Source of the DNA: CAZMNY01 sp964567745
GTDB taxonomy: Bacteria > Planctomycetota > Planctomycetia > Pirellulales > Pirellulaceae
Reading direction: 5' to 3'
Length of the DNA stretch: 64,000 nucleotides
Assembly: GCA_964567745.1 (NCBI GenBank)
Contig: CAZMNY010000002.1
Coordinates: 124,001-188,000, forward strand
The notes under the pieces are model-generated. The model was not told the DNA's origin. It saw only the letters and a program-made list of their open reading frames with translations, and made no database searches. The position numbers and the translations under genes were made by a program. Of this stretch, positions 17,888 through 26,229 are shown in pieces. How positions within the stretch are numbered: position 1 is the stretch's first letter; every line of letters begins with the position of its first letter.

Positions 17888-18831
17888 TCCAAGGCCTTGG
17901 GCGTGCCCGCCGGACTCGACACGTCTTCGCCTGCAGCATCGCCTTGATCACTCAGCGGATTCGCATCAAGGAATTCTCGCATGCATTTGACAACGCACTC
18001 AGGCGCTTCTTCCATTACGTAATGCCCGACATCATTCAATTCGACAGACGTCGCGTCGGGAAGCAACTCTTGCAGGCGATAGAGACACTCGGGACGAAAA
18101 CACCAATCCTTCATTCCCCAAATCATCGTGCTCGGCATGCTCGACAGCCCCGGGAATCCCTTCTCGATTTCCTCGAGAACGCTCCACGTCGGATGTTTTC
18201 GGGTGAGAGGAATATCGTGGACGAAGCGATCGATGGCGATTCGGCTTTTCCAGTCGTGATAGGGCGCGATGAGACCCCGCTTGGCTTCCGGACTGAGCGA
18301 ACTTCGCTTCTCGACGGCCATCCAGAGGGCAGCGCGCGCAAACAAGTTTAGACCTCGCATGCCAAGCGTGCCCAAGAGTGGAAGGCGGCAGCTTCGGATT
18401 CGCAGCGGGATATACGGAGGTGGAAATGCCGCCGTGTTGAGCAACACGATTCGTGCGAACCGTTCGGGACGTTTTAGCACGGCGCCCAAACCGATGGCGC
18501 CGCCCCAGTCGTGCGCGACCAGAGTCGCTCCGCGAATATCGATCCGATCGAGCAACGTGGTGAGGTTGTCGACGTGGGCGGACAAGGAATAGGGGTAGTT
18601 CTGTGGCTTATCGCTGCGTCCGCAACCGAGATGGTCGACTGCGATCGTGCGATGCGTTTCGCGGAATGAGCTGACGAGCTCCCGCCAATAGAACGACCAA
18701 GTCGGGTTACCGTGCGACATCACAATCGGATCGCCCTGCCCTTCATCAATATACCGATAGGCGTGGCCGTCGAGATCGATCTCGGCGGACGTGTAGGGCA
18801 GCAAATCGGACCAGGAATCGACGCGGGGCAT
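17884..18831 (-). CDS. Alpha/beta hydrolase of the haloalkane dehalogenase / OleB type
   Basis: The 315-residue enzyme has MSHGNPTWSFYWR, supplying the oxyanion/halide-binding Asn, and VAHDWGG, in which Asp is the nucleophile and the following Trp the second halide ligand. A candidate acid lies in MIWGMKDWCF, and the base is the His in DVGHYVMEE. This set fits haloalkane dehalogenases and the related OleB beta-lactone decarboxylases and epoxide hydrolases. No oleA, oleC or oleD gene is nearby, so natural substrate is open. It has no signal peptide. It is the promoter-proximal gene of the hydrolase - CitG - pterin synthase operon, which makes an unrelated dehalogenase role less obvious. Confidence 0.8.
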   Translation of the reverse strand: MPRVDSWSDLLPYTSAEIDLDGHAYRYIDEGQGDPIVMSHGNPTWSFYWRELVSSFRETHRTIAVDHLGCGRSDKPQNYPYSLSAHVDNLTTLLDRIDIRGATLVAHDWGGAIGLGAVLKRPERFARIVLLNTAAFPPPYIPLRIRSCRLPLLGTLGMRGLNLFARAALWMAVEKRSSLSPEAKRGLIAPYHDWKSRIAIDRFVHDIPLTRKHPTWSVLEEIEKGFPGLSSMPSTMIWGMKDWCFRPECLYRLQELLPDATSVELNDVGHYVMEEAPECVVKCMREFLDANPLSDQGDAAGEDVSSPAGTPKALE

Positions 18832-19077
18832 GGAGAGTCCTAAGCGAGCAAAAATCGCGGCTCAGAGGTCGCGAGCGAGTCGACGTCGGGCGGCATTCGT
18901 TGGCTGAAATCCTATTTCTGCACTTACAAAAGTTCAAGGCGCCGACGGCGGGATTCTCAAAGTCGAAAAATCGGCTGATCCGCGTCTCGCCACAATCGAC
19001 CTCGACAGCTACGCTTAATTGGTCAGAACGAGAGCGCTTTGGCGGCTCCTTTTTCCTTGCACTGCAGAACGGTAACG

Positions 19078-20247
19078 ATGTATTTCAACAACGCGGCTAC
19101 AACTTGGCCCAAACCCGAAATTGTCTACGCCACGACGGACGATTGTTTTCGCAATCTCTACAGTCCAGCTCGCACCGCCTCGGATGAAGGCGCACGCAGC
19201 GCGGCGATCATGTCGACCTGCCGAGACTCGGTCGCGGAGTTCTTCGGCATCAAGAGCTCCTGCCGATTGTTGTTTCTGCCGTCGGCCACGTACGCACTCA
19301 ACCTGGCCATCCAGGGCCTCGACTGGCGTCAGGGCGATCGCATTCTGATGAGTGGGCTTGAGCATCACGCGGTTTCTCGGCCGGTAAGGCGAGTCGCGAA
19401 AGACTTTGGTGTTTCGTTCGAAGCGGTGCCTTACACGCCGGACAACCCAATCGACTTGGATTTTGTTGAGGAACGTCTCAAATCGGGCGCCGTGAAATTG
19501 CTGGCCTGCACGATGGCGAGCAACGTCACGGGCGACATCCTGCCTTGCCGCGAGCTGGGCGAACTGGCCGAACGCTACGGCGCTTTGTTCCTCGTCGATG
19601 CGGCGCAATCGGCCGGCGTGTTGCCGGTCGATGTCGAAGATCTACGAGCTGACATGCTGGTTTTCGCTGGACACAAAGGACTCTTCGGTCCTCCAGGCGT
19701 CGGCGGTCTCTATGTTCGCAAAGGTATCGAACTCAAGACGCTCGCCGAGGGCGGTACGGGTAACGACTCGGGCAAGCATGAAATGACGGGCAGGTTTCCG
19801 TCGAGCTACGAGGTCGGCACCCACAACCTGTTGTCGATTGTCGGCATGACGGCCGGCATTCGCTGGATTCAACAGGCGGACCGCGAGTTGCTGCGCGACC
19901 ACGAGCTGCAACTGACCCGGCGGTTTGTGGAGGGACTGCGGGAAATGCCGGGAGTTCACATTTACGGCGCCGACGACGTGACGAAGCGGACCGCGGTTGT
20001 CTCCTACACGATCAAAGGGGTGACGCCAAATGGCGTCGCGACCTGGTTGGCGGAAGAGCACAACATTGCGACCCGAGCCGGTTATCATTGCGCGCCGCTC
20101 GCGCACGAGACGATTGGCACATTGCCCGGCGAAGGGACCGTTCGATTTAGTTTTAGCTTCGCCAATACGATGGACGAAATTGAGCGAGCTCTCGAGTGTG
20201 TGGCGGAAGCGCCCCGTTTGAGCGGCCAACTCGATTGGGTCGTTTAG
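19078..20247 (+). CDS. Class V PLP-dependent cysteine desulfurase / cysteine sulfinate desulfinase-like enzyme
   Basis: A 389-residue fold-type I PLP enzyme of the SufS/CsdA-like group (EF2568 subfamily). It begins MYFNNAATTWPKPE. The PLP lysine lies in FAGHKGLFGPPGVGGLY, the aspartate that contacts the pyridine nitrogen in FLVDAAQSAG, and the active-site cysteine in AGYHCAPLAHETIGT, a short loop as in group II desulfurases. The ATG at 19078 fits the family start; an earlier in-frame start at 19039 adds 13 unmatched residues. The gene 46 bp downstream encodes cysteine dioxygenase, whose product cysteine sulfinate is a good substrate for CsdA-type enzymes. A separate IscS gene lies at 44528, so this copy is probably not the main Fe-S desulfurase. 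Confidence 0.85.
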   Translation: MYFNNAATTWPKPEIVYATTDDCFRNLYSPARTASDEGARSAAIMSTCRDSVAEFFGIKSSCRLLFLPSATYALNLAIQGLDWRQGDRILMSGLEHHAVSRPVRRVAKDFGVSFEAVPYTPDNPIDLDFVEERLKSGAVKLLACTMASNVTGDILPCRELGELAERYGALFLVDAAQSAGVLPVDVEDLRADMLVFAGHKGLFGPPGVGGLYVRKGIELKTLAEGGTGNDSGKHEMTGRFPSSYEVGTHNLLSIVGMTAGIRWIQQADRELLRDHELQLTRRFVEGLREMPGVHIYGADDVTKRTAVVSYTIKGVTPNGVATWLAEEHNIATRAGYHCAPLAHETIGTLPGEGTVRFSFSFANTMDEIERALECVAEAPRLSGQLDWVV

Positions 20248-20293
20248 TGTTTCATCGCAAAGAGAACCCCGATTTCATAGAGAGCATACGCCG

Positions 20294-20779
20294 ATGTTGA
20301 AGGGCTTAGTCACCTTAATCCGCCGAATGGACGGGCTCACTGGGCCAGCCGACATGGCTGAGATAGAAGAATTGTTGCGCAATGCCGACGTCGAGCGAGA
20401 GGAGCTCGTTCAAGCCTGCAAGTTCAGCGACGTCACGTACGCCCGCAACTTACTTAGCAAGTCGCGTTGGTACGAACTGTTGATTATCTGCTGGCGCCAT
20501 GGGCAATGTTCTCCGATCCATGACCACGAGGGCTCGTCATGTGGAGTTCGCATCGTCGATGGGACAGCGACCGAGACTCGCTATGAAGAGTTTGGCGCCG
20601 GGGCCGTCGAACTTGTGGATACGCGCGAGTTTGAGAAGGGCGGCGTCTGCATGGTGGAAGACACGGACATCCATGTGCTTCATAATTTGCAGCCAGGCAA
20701 AGACCTCGTATCTCTGCACCTCTACAGTCCGCCCTTGAATATGACGTATTACGAACTCGCAGCGGACTCGCAAAGTTAA
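20294..20779 (+). CDS. Cysteine dioxygenase type I
   Basis: A cupin that oxidises cysteine to cysteine sulfinic acid with O2 and Fe(II). In the 161-residue product the iron ligands are H76, H78 (SPIHDHEG) and H127 (TDIHVLHN). They match rat H86, H88 and H140 by spacing. C83 and Y144 stand at the positions of the mammalian Cys93-Tyr157 crosslink, and SLHLYSPP is conserved word for word. R51 (YARN) corresponds to rat R60, the substrate-carboxylate arginine of true cysteine dioxygenases. Having both crosslink residues is notable in a bacterial enzyme. It follows the class V PLP enzyme by 46 bp and is probably cotranscribed. Confidence 0.92.
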   Translation: MLKGLVTLIRRMDGLTGPADMAEIEELLRNADVEREELVQACKFSDVTYARNLLSKSRWYELLIICWRHGQCSPIHDHEGSSCGVRIVDGTATETRYEEFGAGAVELVDTREFEKGGVCMVEDTDIHVLHNLQPGKDLVSLHLYSPPLNMTYYELAADSQS

Positions 20780-20804
20780 GCTCGACTCGTTGTCGATTCG
20801 AGCG

Positions 20805-21798
20805 TTATTGCTTCGACTTGGCGTAGGACGCGTCGCCTGCCAATATGAAGACGCGGCCGGTCTTGTTCCGCCGACGTCGCCCAGCTCCGAAACTTCATAG
20901 CCGAATTTGTCTCCAGCCGTCGCTCCCTTGAAATGATGCAGGAGTTCACCGTTCTTGCCGGAATAGACGTAGGCATTGCCAGCCACTTTTCCGTTCGGTG
21001 CGCCGACGACTAGATCAAGGACGCCGTCGTGGTTCACATCTCCGGTGCCAGTGGCGCTGTTGCCAAACTGCTCACCGGGTCGACCCTTCTTTTCGAGCAG
21101 AAGTTTACCCCTTCGCGATGAGTAGACGTAAACATTGCCGGCCCCGGCATGGGTCGGCGCGGTGGCGACAAAATCGATGACGCCGTCTTTGTCCCAATCG
21201 CCGACTCGCCTCGCGGTCCAGCCGAACTGGTCGCCCGAAGCCTCTCCCGAAATCTTGTGAATGATGCGAGTCGGTTCGGCGAAGATCTCTTTGTCGGGCA
21301 AGATCTTCGGAATGAATTTCTTGAATCGCTTGTCTTGGCGAATGTTCGCGAAATCGGCATCCGCGGCCAATTGCCCCAAGTTGCTGAATCCGGCTTTGAT
21401 CGCCAAATCGAGATGCTCGAACGCCGCGTCTTTCTTATTCTGCAGCGAACAGATGCAGGCCATGTTGTATTCCGCCGACGCTGTGGTTCGACCACCGCTG
21501 GGCGGTGCCGAGTTGACAGCGAGACCATGAGACTTGATTGCGTCGTCATACTTTTTTGAAGGTGAAACGCATAGCCCAACAGAAAGTGCGGGCGAGGGTC
21601 GGCAGGAAACTTGACGGACAGATTGCGCAAGATCGATTCCGCGGCCGCTGGCTTCTGCTGCCCTAGCAGTGCTCTCGCCTTCTCCAACTGGCTTGCCCGC
21701 GACGGTTGAGACGTTTCGCTTGCCCAATTGGGGGCCCATGCGAGGCAGAAGAATGTTGCAGCCAATGCGAACGAATAGGAGAGGCGACGTCGGATCAT
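20805..21798 (-). pseudogene. Broken secreted TPR / FG-GAP repeat protein with two lesions
   Basis: The frame starting at ATG 21798 gives a signal peptide (MIRRRLSYSFALAATFF) and TPR-like helices up to LLGYAFHLQK. The similarity then continues in another frame (KKYDDAIKSHG...). The switch occurs at a run of six A on the minus strand (21552-21557); seven A would restore one frame. The second frame carries two FG-GAP repeats with calcium loops (GDWDKDGVIDFVATAP and GDVNHDGVLDLVVGAP). The third repeat breaks after LGDV near 20870: the rest of its loop is missing and NKTGRVFILAG resumes in a different frame, stopping at 20805-20807. The intact protein would be secreted. Single-base loss by sequencing error could explain the first lesion but not the second. 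Confidence 0.82.
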
Positions 21799-21943
21799 TG
21801 GTGCAAGTCCTGGAGGTGACGCTTTCAAAAGACGCAGAGGCGAAGGATGAGATGACATTATCCAGCAGAATAATCCGCCAAACTGTACAGACCATCACAT
21901 ACGCGAATCGTCTACCGCCGACGCCCCTTGTTCAGACTCGCTT

Positions 21944-23512
21944 TCACTCATCGTTCGCCGTATCGATCAGCTTTTGCCAGTAGAGCTGAGCTTGCTTGTG
22001 GGGTGCCAAGACTTGTTTTTGCTTCGCTTCGTCGTCGAGTTTGATTTGGCCCATGCGTTCGCCGACCCACTTCTCAAAGAACTCGGCCGACTTGCGACTG
22101 ACGCGCGGCTTGCCGCCGATCTCGACGTAATAGGGTCCAGTGCTGGCGAAACGATACGTATCGGAATTCGTCGTTACGGCTCGAATGAGAAGCCAGCCGC
22201 TCTTCTCAAACACGACGTTGGGAAGTCTCCCGCCCGCCTTGGCGTAGTCCGCCAGTCGAACTTCGTGCACAACGCGTCCGTCCCGCACAACTTCGAGGTA
22301 GTCGACTTTGTCACGCAGCGCCAGATTCAGCTGAATACCCAGCTCGACGTTTTCGCCGGCCTGAGCCGAAAAGACGTGCCCGGGTAGTTTGCCGTTGACG
22401 CGCGGGCGTAGCATGGGGCCGTTGGTCACCACCACTCGACCTGCCCGCAGTCCTTCAAACCACTTTTCATAGGTCAACTCACCGTCCACATGAACATAGG
22501 TTCGGTTGTAGCCAACCGGATTGGCCAGCACTCCTGACGCGCTGCCGGCGGACGGCGGAATCCTCAGGCCGCAGTTGAGTAACTGATAATAGATGTGGGT
22601 GGTCCAGCGGCCGTTTCCCAACGAGCCCGGGTAAAGCAGTTTGTTTCGAGCCTTTCCCCAAGCTTCCGTGCCGAGGACGCCGTCTCGGTGCATGTGGTTG
22701 TGCGCGAGTCCGATGCTGTCGACTTTGCCCGTCGCGACCCAGGTCGGCATGTCCCACCAAAACGGCTTTTCAATATCGACATGAACTCCCACGTGCTCTC
22801 TAGCCTCTTGCAAGTATCGAACCGGAGACGGATGTTCGCGTTCCGCTTTGGTGATGGCAAGGGGCTGTTTGAGATTGAAGTAGAGCAACGCGCCGCCCGC
22901 CCTTTCGTCCTCGCCTCCCATCACGTTGTAGAAACGGTTGAGATCGAAACGCACGGTTTGATTTTCCGGCAGCTTTTTCTCAGCCCAGAGATTTGTCTTG
23001 TTCCACCAGGTAATCACAGGCGCAACGTGCAAGTCCTCGGCAAGCATTAACAGCTTGACGTCTTTAAGCGGACGGTGGACGTGCAGCTCGCCGGACCACC
23101 AATGTTCGCTCTTCATATCGACGTAGCGGATCATTTCGACGTGCTTTGCATCTTTGGCGCCGGTGCGAATGACAAAATGGCCGCGGCGCACGCGATACTC
23201 CGGTCCCCGCTCTAACTCAAACGTGTACGTGCCTCTGGGCAGTTTGAATACGAGAGTTCCGGGGAAGACGAAATGGTCTTTCCACTTCACGACGCCACGA
23301 GGGAACACCGGTCTTCCACGTTGGTTCTTTAGATGCATGCGAACGGCGATCGGACGGCCCGTGTCCTTGTCGACCACATTCAATTCCAACTCACCTCGAA
23401 CCGCCAATGCGGAGCGGCCGATCAGGGGCAGGATGGCCATCGCCATCAGAAAGAGAGCGGCACGAGTTGCTGGCAAACTAAAAAATCGGTCAGTCACATG
23501 AAGGCTCTTCAT
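21944..23512 (-). CDS. Secreted CehA/McbA-family metallohydrolase-like protein
   Basis: The 522-residue product has a signal peptide (ALFLMAMAILPLIGRSALA), then a beta-sandwich-like N-terminal part (ELELNVVDKDTGRPIAVRMHL) of the kind that precedes PHP-type domains. The PHP-like part starts with WWSGELHVHRPLKDV, an HxH metal motif, followed by LAEDLHVAPVITWWN and GLAHNHMHRDGV. The closing region includes GELTYEKWFEGLRAGRVVVTNGPML, typical of CehA/McbA relatives, and ends in a beta domain. CehA itself hydrolyses the carbamate carbaryl, but relatives in planctomycetes have unknown substrates. It is probably periplasmic. It lies downstream of the dnaJ region on the opposite strand. Confidence 0.78.
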   Translation of the reverse strand: MKSLHVTDRFFSLPATRAALFLMAMAILPLIGRSALAVRGELELNVVDKDTGRPIAVRMHLKNQRGRPVFPRGVVKWKDHFVFPGTLVFKLPRGTYTFELERGPEYRVRRGHFVIRTGAKDAKHVEMIRYVDMKSEHWWSGELHVHRPLKDVKLLMLAEDLHVAPVITWWNKTNLWAEKKLPENQTVRFDLNRFYNVMGGEDERAGGALLYFNLKQPLAITKAEREHPSPVRYLQEAREHVGVHVDIEKPFWWDMPTWVATGKVDSIGLAHNHMHRDGVLGTEAWGKARNKLLYPGSLGNGRWTTHIYYQLLNCGLRIPPSAGSASGVLANPVGYNRTYVHVDGELTYEKWFEGLRAGRVVVTNGPMLRPRVNGKLPGHVFSAQAGENVELGIQLNLALRDKVDYLEVVRDGRVVHEVRLADYAKAGGRLPNVVFEKSGWLLIRAVTTNSDTYRFASTGPYYVEIGGKPRVSRKSAEFFEKWVGERMGQIKLDDEAKQKQVLAPHKQAQLYWQKLIDTANDE

Positions 23513-23959
23513 CGAAGGTCACCGGCAGCCAGGGAATTACGGCGACGCATTGCCTTCAGCAGGCATCCGTTTTCGTCGCAATGACTCAACTTATCCTGAA
23601 TCGCCTATTCGATGCAACAATCGCTGGCTAACACCGACTAACCGGCGACCCGATCGGTCTCGGCGCCATTCAATTATCGTTTTCCGCACTTCCACAGTCG
23701 CCGTCACGACCTTAGTCTTAAGCGGGATCTGACTCTCCTTGTGGAACTCGTCCGGTGAACTCGTCGAGCGCAAGATTTACCTGAGTCGCATGTTCGAACG
23801 AGCGAATTGGCCTCGCATCGAGCGAAACAGCGTGTCGGGTTTTTGTTAGACTCGATAGTTAAAGTTGCATCGTTTGGCGGGTATCTGATTCGCCGACGGC
23901 TGAATGAGAGAGACGGTCGGATTTGTCAGGGCAATTCGAGAAACGGCATAGAAAAATCG
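23513..23959. other. 447-bp divergent gap, no gene recognised
   Basis: The stretch separates the minus-strand CehA-like gene from the plus-strand dnaJ-type gene and must hold both promoters. No repeat, hairpin with T-tract or plausible small gene was seen. An open frame runs from 23807 into the chaperone gene, but the family start is at 23960. Confidence 0.5.
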
Positions 23960-24892
23960 ATGGCTGAGGATTACTACCAAACTTTGGGACTGACTCGCGA
24001 TGCGTCGCAGTCGGATATCGACACCGCCTATCGCAATCTTGCGCGCAAACATCATCCCGACCTGAACCCCGACGACAAACGAGCAAAGGAAAAGTTCCAA
24101 CAAGTTCAAAACGCCTACGACGTGCTCAAAGACCCCGAAAAGCGACAGATGTTTGATCGCTATGGGAGCGGGTTCGAGAATATGGGCGGAGGCGGCCCGG
24201 CAGGCGGCGCAGGATTCGACGACTTCGCTCAAATGTTCGGCGGCCAAGGTGGCGGAGGCAACGCGGGTTTCGAGGATCTCTTTCGCCAGTTTGCCGGAGC
24301 CGGGGATGGTGGGCGAGGCCGAGGAAGGCGAGCGCAACCGCCGAGGCGAGGTCGCGATATCGAGCACGAGATTCAGGTTTCGCTAAAGACCGCGATCGAG
24401 GGAGGCGAAACCGAATTGCGTCTTCAGCGGGCCGACGGCGCGATGGAGTCGATAACCGCGCGAATTCCAGCTGGAATTGAAAACCGCAAAAAGATCAGGC
24501 TTCGAGGCAAAGGTGAGGCCGGAATTCAGGGAGGCCCGGCAGGCGACATTCTGATTCGAATCATCGTCTCGTCCGATCCTGTCTTTCAACGACTCGGCGA
24601 CGACGTCGTCGTCAAAACGCCAGTCACCGTGGCCGAAGCGGCGCTCGGCGGCAAGATCGACGTGCCGGGCCCGAAAGGGACGATTACCATGACCATCCCC
24701 GCTGGTAGCAGCTCCGGCACCCGACTGCGAGCCAAGGGACAGGGCGTAACATCATCGTCCGGCAAAACAGGCGACCTTTATGCTGAACTCAAGATCGTGT
24801 TGCCGGATGAAATTGACGAGCGCTCCGCCGAGCTGCTTAAGGAGTTTCAAGACCGGAATGACGAGTCGCCGCGGGAGAACTTGAAATGGTAA
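23960..24892 (+). CDS. DnaJ-class co-chaperone without zinc finger (CbpA type)
   Basis: A 310-residue J-domain protein. The J-domain (residues ~3-68) contains the HPD tripeptide in KHHPDLNPDD. A Gly/Phe-rich stretch follows (GGGGPAGGAGFDDFAQMFGGQGG). Two CTD beta-barrels come next (EIQVSLKTAIEGGE; VVVKTPVTVAEAALGG), with no CxxCxGxG zinc motifs between them, so it belongs to the CbpA-like class. It stimulates DnaK ATPase and holds unfolded clients. ATG 23960 gives the standard MAEDYYQTLGL start. The last seven bases overlap the next small gene, linking expression. No dnaK or grpE is adjacent. Confidence 0.93.
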   Translation: MAEDYYQTLGLTRDASQSDIDTAYRNLARKHHPDLNPDDKRAKEKFQQVQNAYDVLKDPEKRQMFDRYGSGFENMGGGGPAGGAGFDDFAQMFGGQGGGGNAGFEDLFRQFAGAGDGGRGRGRRAQPPRRGRDIEHEIQVSLKTAIEGGETELRLQRADGAMESITARIPAGIENRKKIRLRGKGEAGIQGGPAGDILIRIIVSSDPVFQRLGDDVVVKTPVTVAEAALGGKIDVPGPKGTITMTIPAGSSSGTRLRAKGQGVTSSSGKTGDLYAELKIVLPDEIDERSAELLKEFQDRNDESPRENLKW

Positions 24893-25203
24893 ACCTCGCT
24901 TCGCTTGCAGAACCTGGTTGGGCGGGCTCGTCCTTGCTTCGGCTATCCACGCTGCTCGCACAATCGGCCGAAAAGCCGCCGATCCTTCAGATGCCCAGCC
25001 AGCACCGGGCTAAAGCGATCGCTCTAGTCTGCCTTCTCATATTCATTGGTGCCGGACTGGTCGCCTTGGCGTGGGTTGGAGCAAGGATCACCCGACGTTA
25101 TATGAACCGAACTGCCCGCTCAACTGTCAAGAAACCGGCGACTCCCCGAGACGACGACTGGTCCGATGTCCCGCTCGATCAGCAACCGGAATTGGACGAG
25201 TAG
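24886..25203 (+). CDS. Small single-pass membrane protein, unknown function
   Basis: The 105-residue product has one strong transmembrane helix (IALVCLLIFIGAGLVALAWVGA, about residues 45-66) followed by a positive flank (RITRRYMNRTARS) and an acidic tail (DDDWSDVPLDQQPELDE). The orientation predicts a cytoplasmic C-terminus. I do not recognise a family. Its ATG sits inside the last codons of the dnaJ-type gene (ATGGTAA overlap), and the rnpA gene starts 90 bp later. The position between a chaperone and rnpA/yidD is suggestive only. Coding status is supported by the overlap and by the balanced amino-acid composition. Confidence 0.7.
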   Translation: MVNLASLAEPGWAGSSLLRLSTLLAQSAEKPPILQMPSQHRAKAIALVCLLIFIGAGLVALAWVGARITRRYMNRTARSTVKKPATPRDDDWSDVPLDQQPELDE

Positions 25204-25293
25204 ACGCCCCGCCCTCAATCATTTGAAATCGGCGAATGTCGCTCGTAGAAAGTCGCTCGTCGTCGGAATCGTAGAAGAGACGAATGCTAATCG

Positions 25294-25659
25294 ATGCCTA
25301 GTCCCGAGACATTTCAAGCAAGTCAGCGAGTGCGCAAGCAGAGCGAATTCGATCGAGTCTATTCGGAAAACGGCCATGCCGCCGACCAAACGCTCGTCGT
25401 TCGCGGCTGCCTCAACGGCCTGAGCCATCCTCGATTGGGGCTCTCCGTCTCGCGGCGAGTCGGCAACGCGGTCGTCCGCAATCGCTGGAAGCGGCGAATT
25501 CGTGAGGCATTTCGCACTCAGCAGGATCAGATTCCCGTAGGACTCGACCTAGTCGTTCGCCCCAGAAAAGGCGCAATGCTATCATCCAAAGCGATAAGAA
25601 AGTCGCTTCCAATGCTAGCAGTCAAGATCGCCAAACGGTTGGAACGGAGCACGGGATGA
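25294..25659 (+). CDS. rnpA: Ribonuclease P protein component
   Basis: The small basic subunit of RNase P, which matures tRNA 5' ends together with the RNA subunit. The 121-residue product carries the diagnostic RNR motif region VGNAVVRNRWKRRIREAFR (residues ~57-75) and the early helix VRKQSEFDRVY. The usual upstream neighbour rpmH is absent: only 90 bp separate this gene from a membrane protein gene. It overlaps yidD as ATGA, so the rnpA-yidD pairing is kept. The RNA subunit gene was not found in the window. Confidence 0.95.
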   Translation: MPSPETFQASQRVRKQSEFDRVYSENGHAADQTLVVRGCLNGLSHPRLGLSVSRRVGNAVVRNRWKRRIREAFRTQQDQIPVGLDLVVRPRKGAMLSSKAIRKSLPMLAVKIAKRLERSTG

Positions 25660-26090
25660 GTTGGTTCATGCTTTGGGTAACTGAGTCGGTGACGACGTTT
25701 CCGCGCCTCGCCCTGCGGCTCTGCCAAAACTCGCTCCGACCGCTTTTGAGGCGAACGGTTCTGGCCCACGACGTTGGCCGGCACAGTGATTTAGACATCA
25801 CTTCCGACGCCTATGTTCCGGTGCACAACGTGCTGGAGATGAAGCGGGCGTTGAGCTGGCTGGCTTTATGGGTGACCGAATCAGTGACGACGATTCTGAT
25901 GCTGTGCGTCCGGCTCTACCAGATATTTCTCAGCCCCATGATGGGGCAATGGTGCCGCTTTACCCCGACCTGCAGCCAGTATTATATCCGTGCGGTGGGA
26001 AAATACGGGCCAATCTGGGGATCGATCAAGGGAGCGCTGCGGATTTGTCGCTGCCACCCATTCCATCCCGGCGGCCACGACCCACCTTGA
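25656..26090 (+). CDS. yidD: YidD membrane protein insertion factor with internally duplicated N-terminus
   Basis: YidD is a small membrane-associated protein that assists YidC-dependent insertion. The C-terminal half is canonical: LYQIFLSP-MMGQWCRFTPTCSQYYIRAV, then WGSIKGALRICRCHPFHPGG, with the conserved cysteines. The product is 144 residues rather than the usual 70-90. The extra N-terminal part contains a second copy of the leading helix: LWVTESVTTFPRLALRLCQ (residues 6-24) repeats as LWVTESVTTILMLCVRLYQ, 65 codons later. The DNA also repeats, with 25658 onward matching 25853 onward, so this is an in-frame partial duplication in which the first copy lacks the CRFxPTCS core. The start overlaps the rnpA stop (ATGA). 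Confidence 0.9.
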   Translation: MSWFMLWVTESVTTFPRLALRLCQNSLRPLLRRTVLAHDVGRHSDLDITSDAYVPVHNVLEMKRALSWLALWVTESVTTILMLCVRLYQIFLSPMMGQWCRFTPTCSQYYIRAVGKYGPIWGSIKGALRICRCHPFHPGGHDPP

Positions 26091-26229
26091 AAAAGGGAAG
26101 CCGTCCCTTTTTGACCGAATCGACGTTGACGCCGTGATAGGCCTTTTGTAACGTCCGCCCCACGTGTGCCTAGCTCAACCACTATCGGTCTGTATGTTTG
26201 GCGCCGCTTCGAAAGGAATTGGAGCGACC

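Noticed and set aside
20537..20804. Extension of the FG-GAP frame across the cysteine dioxygenase gene
   Set aside because: After the third repeat breaks, the frame runs antisense through cdo with no protein resemblance.
21552..21557. Programmed frameshifting at the A6 run of the FG-GAP gene
   Set aside because: No slippery heptamer with a downstream pseudoknot was visible, and a second lesion further on still breaks the protein.
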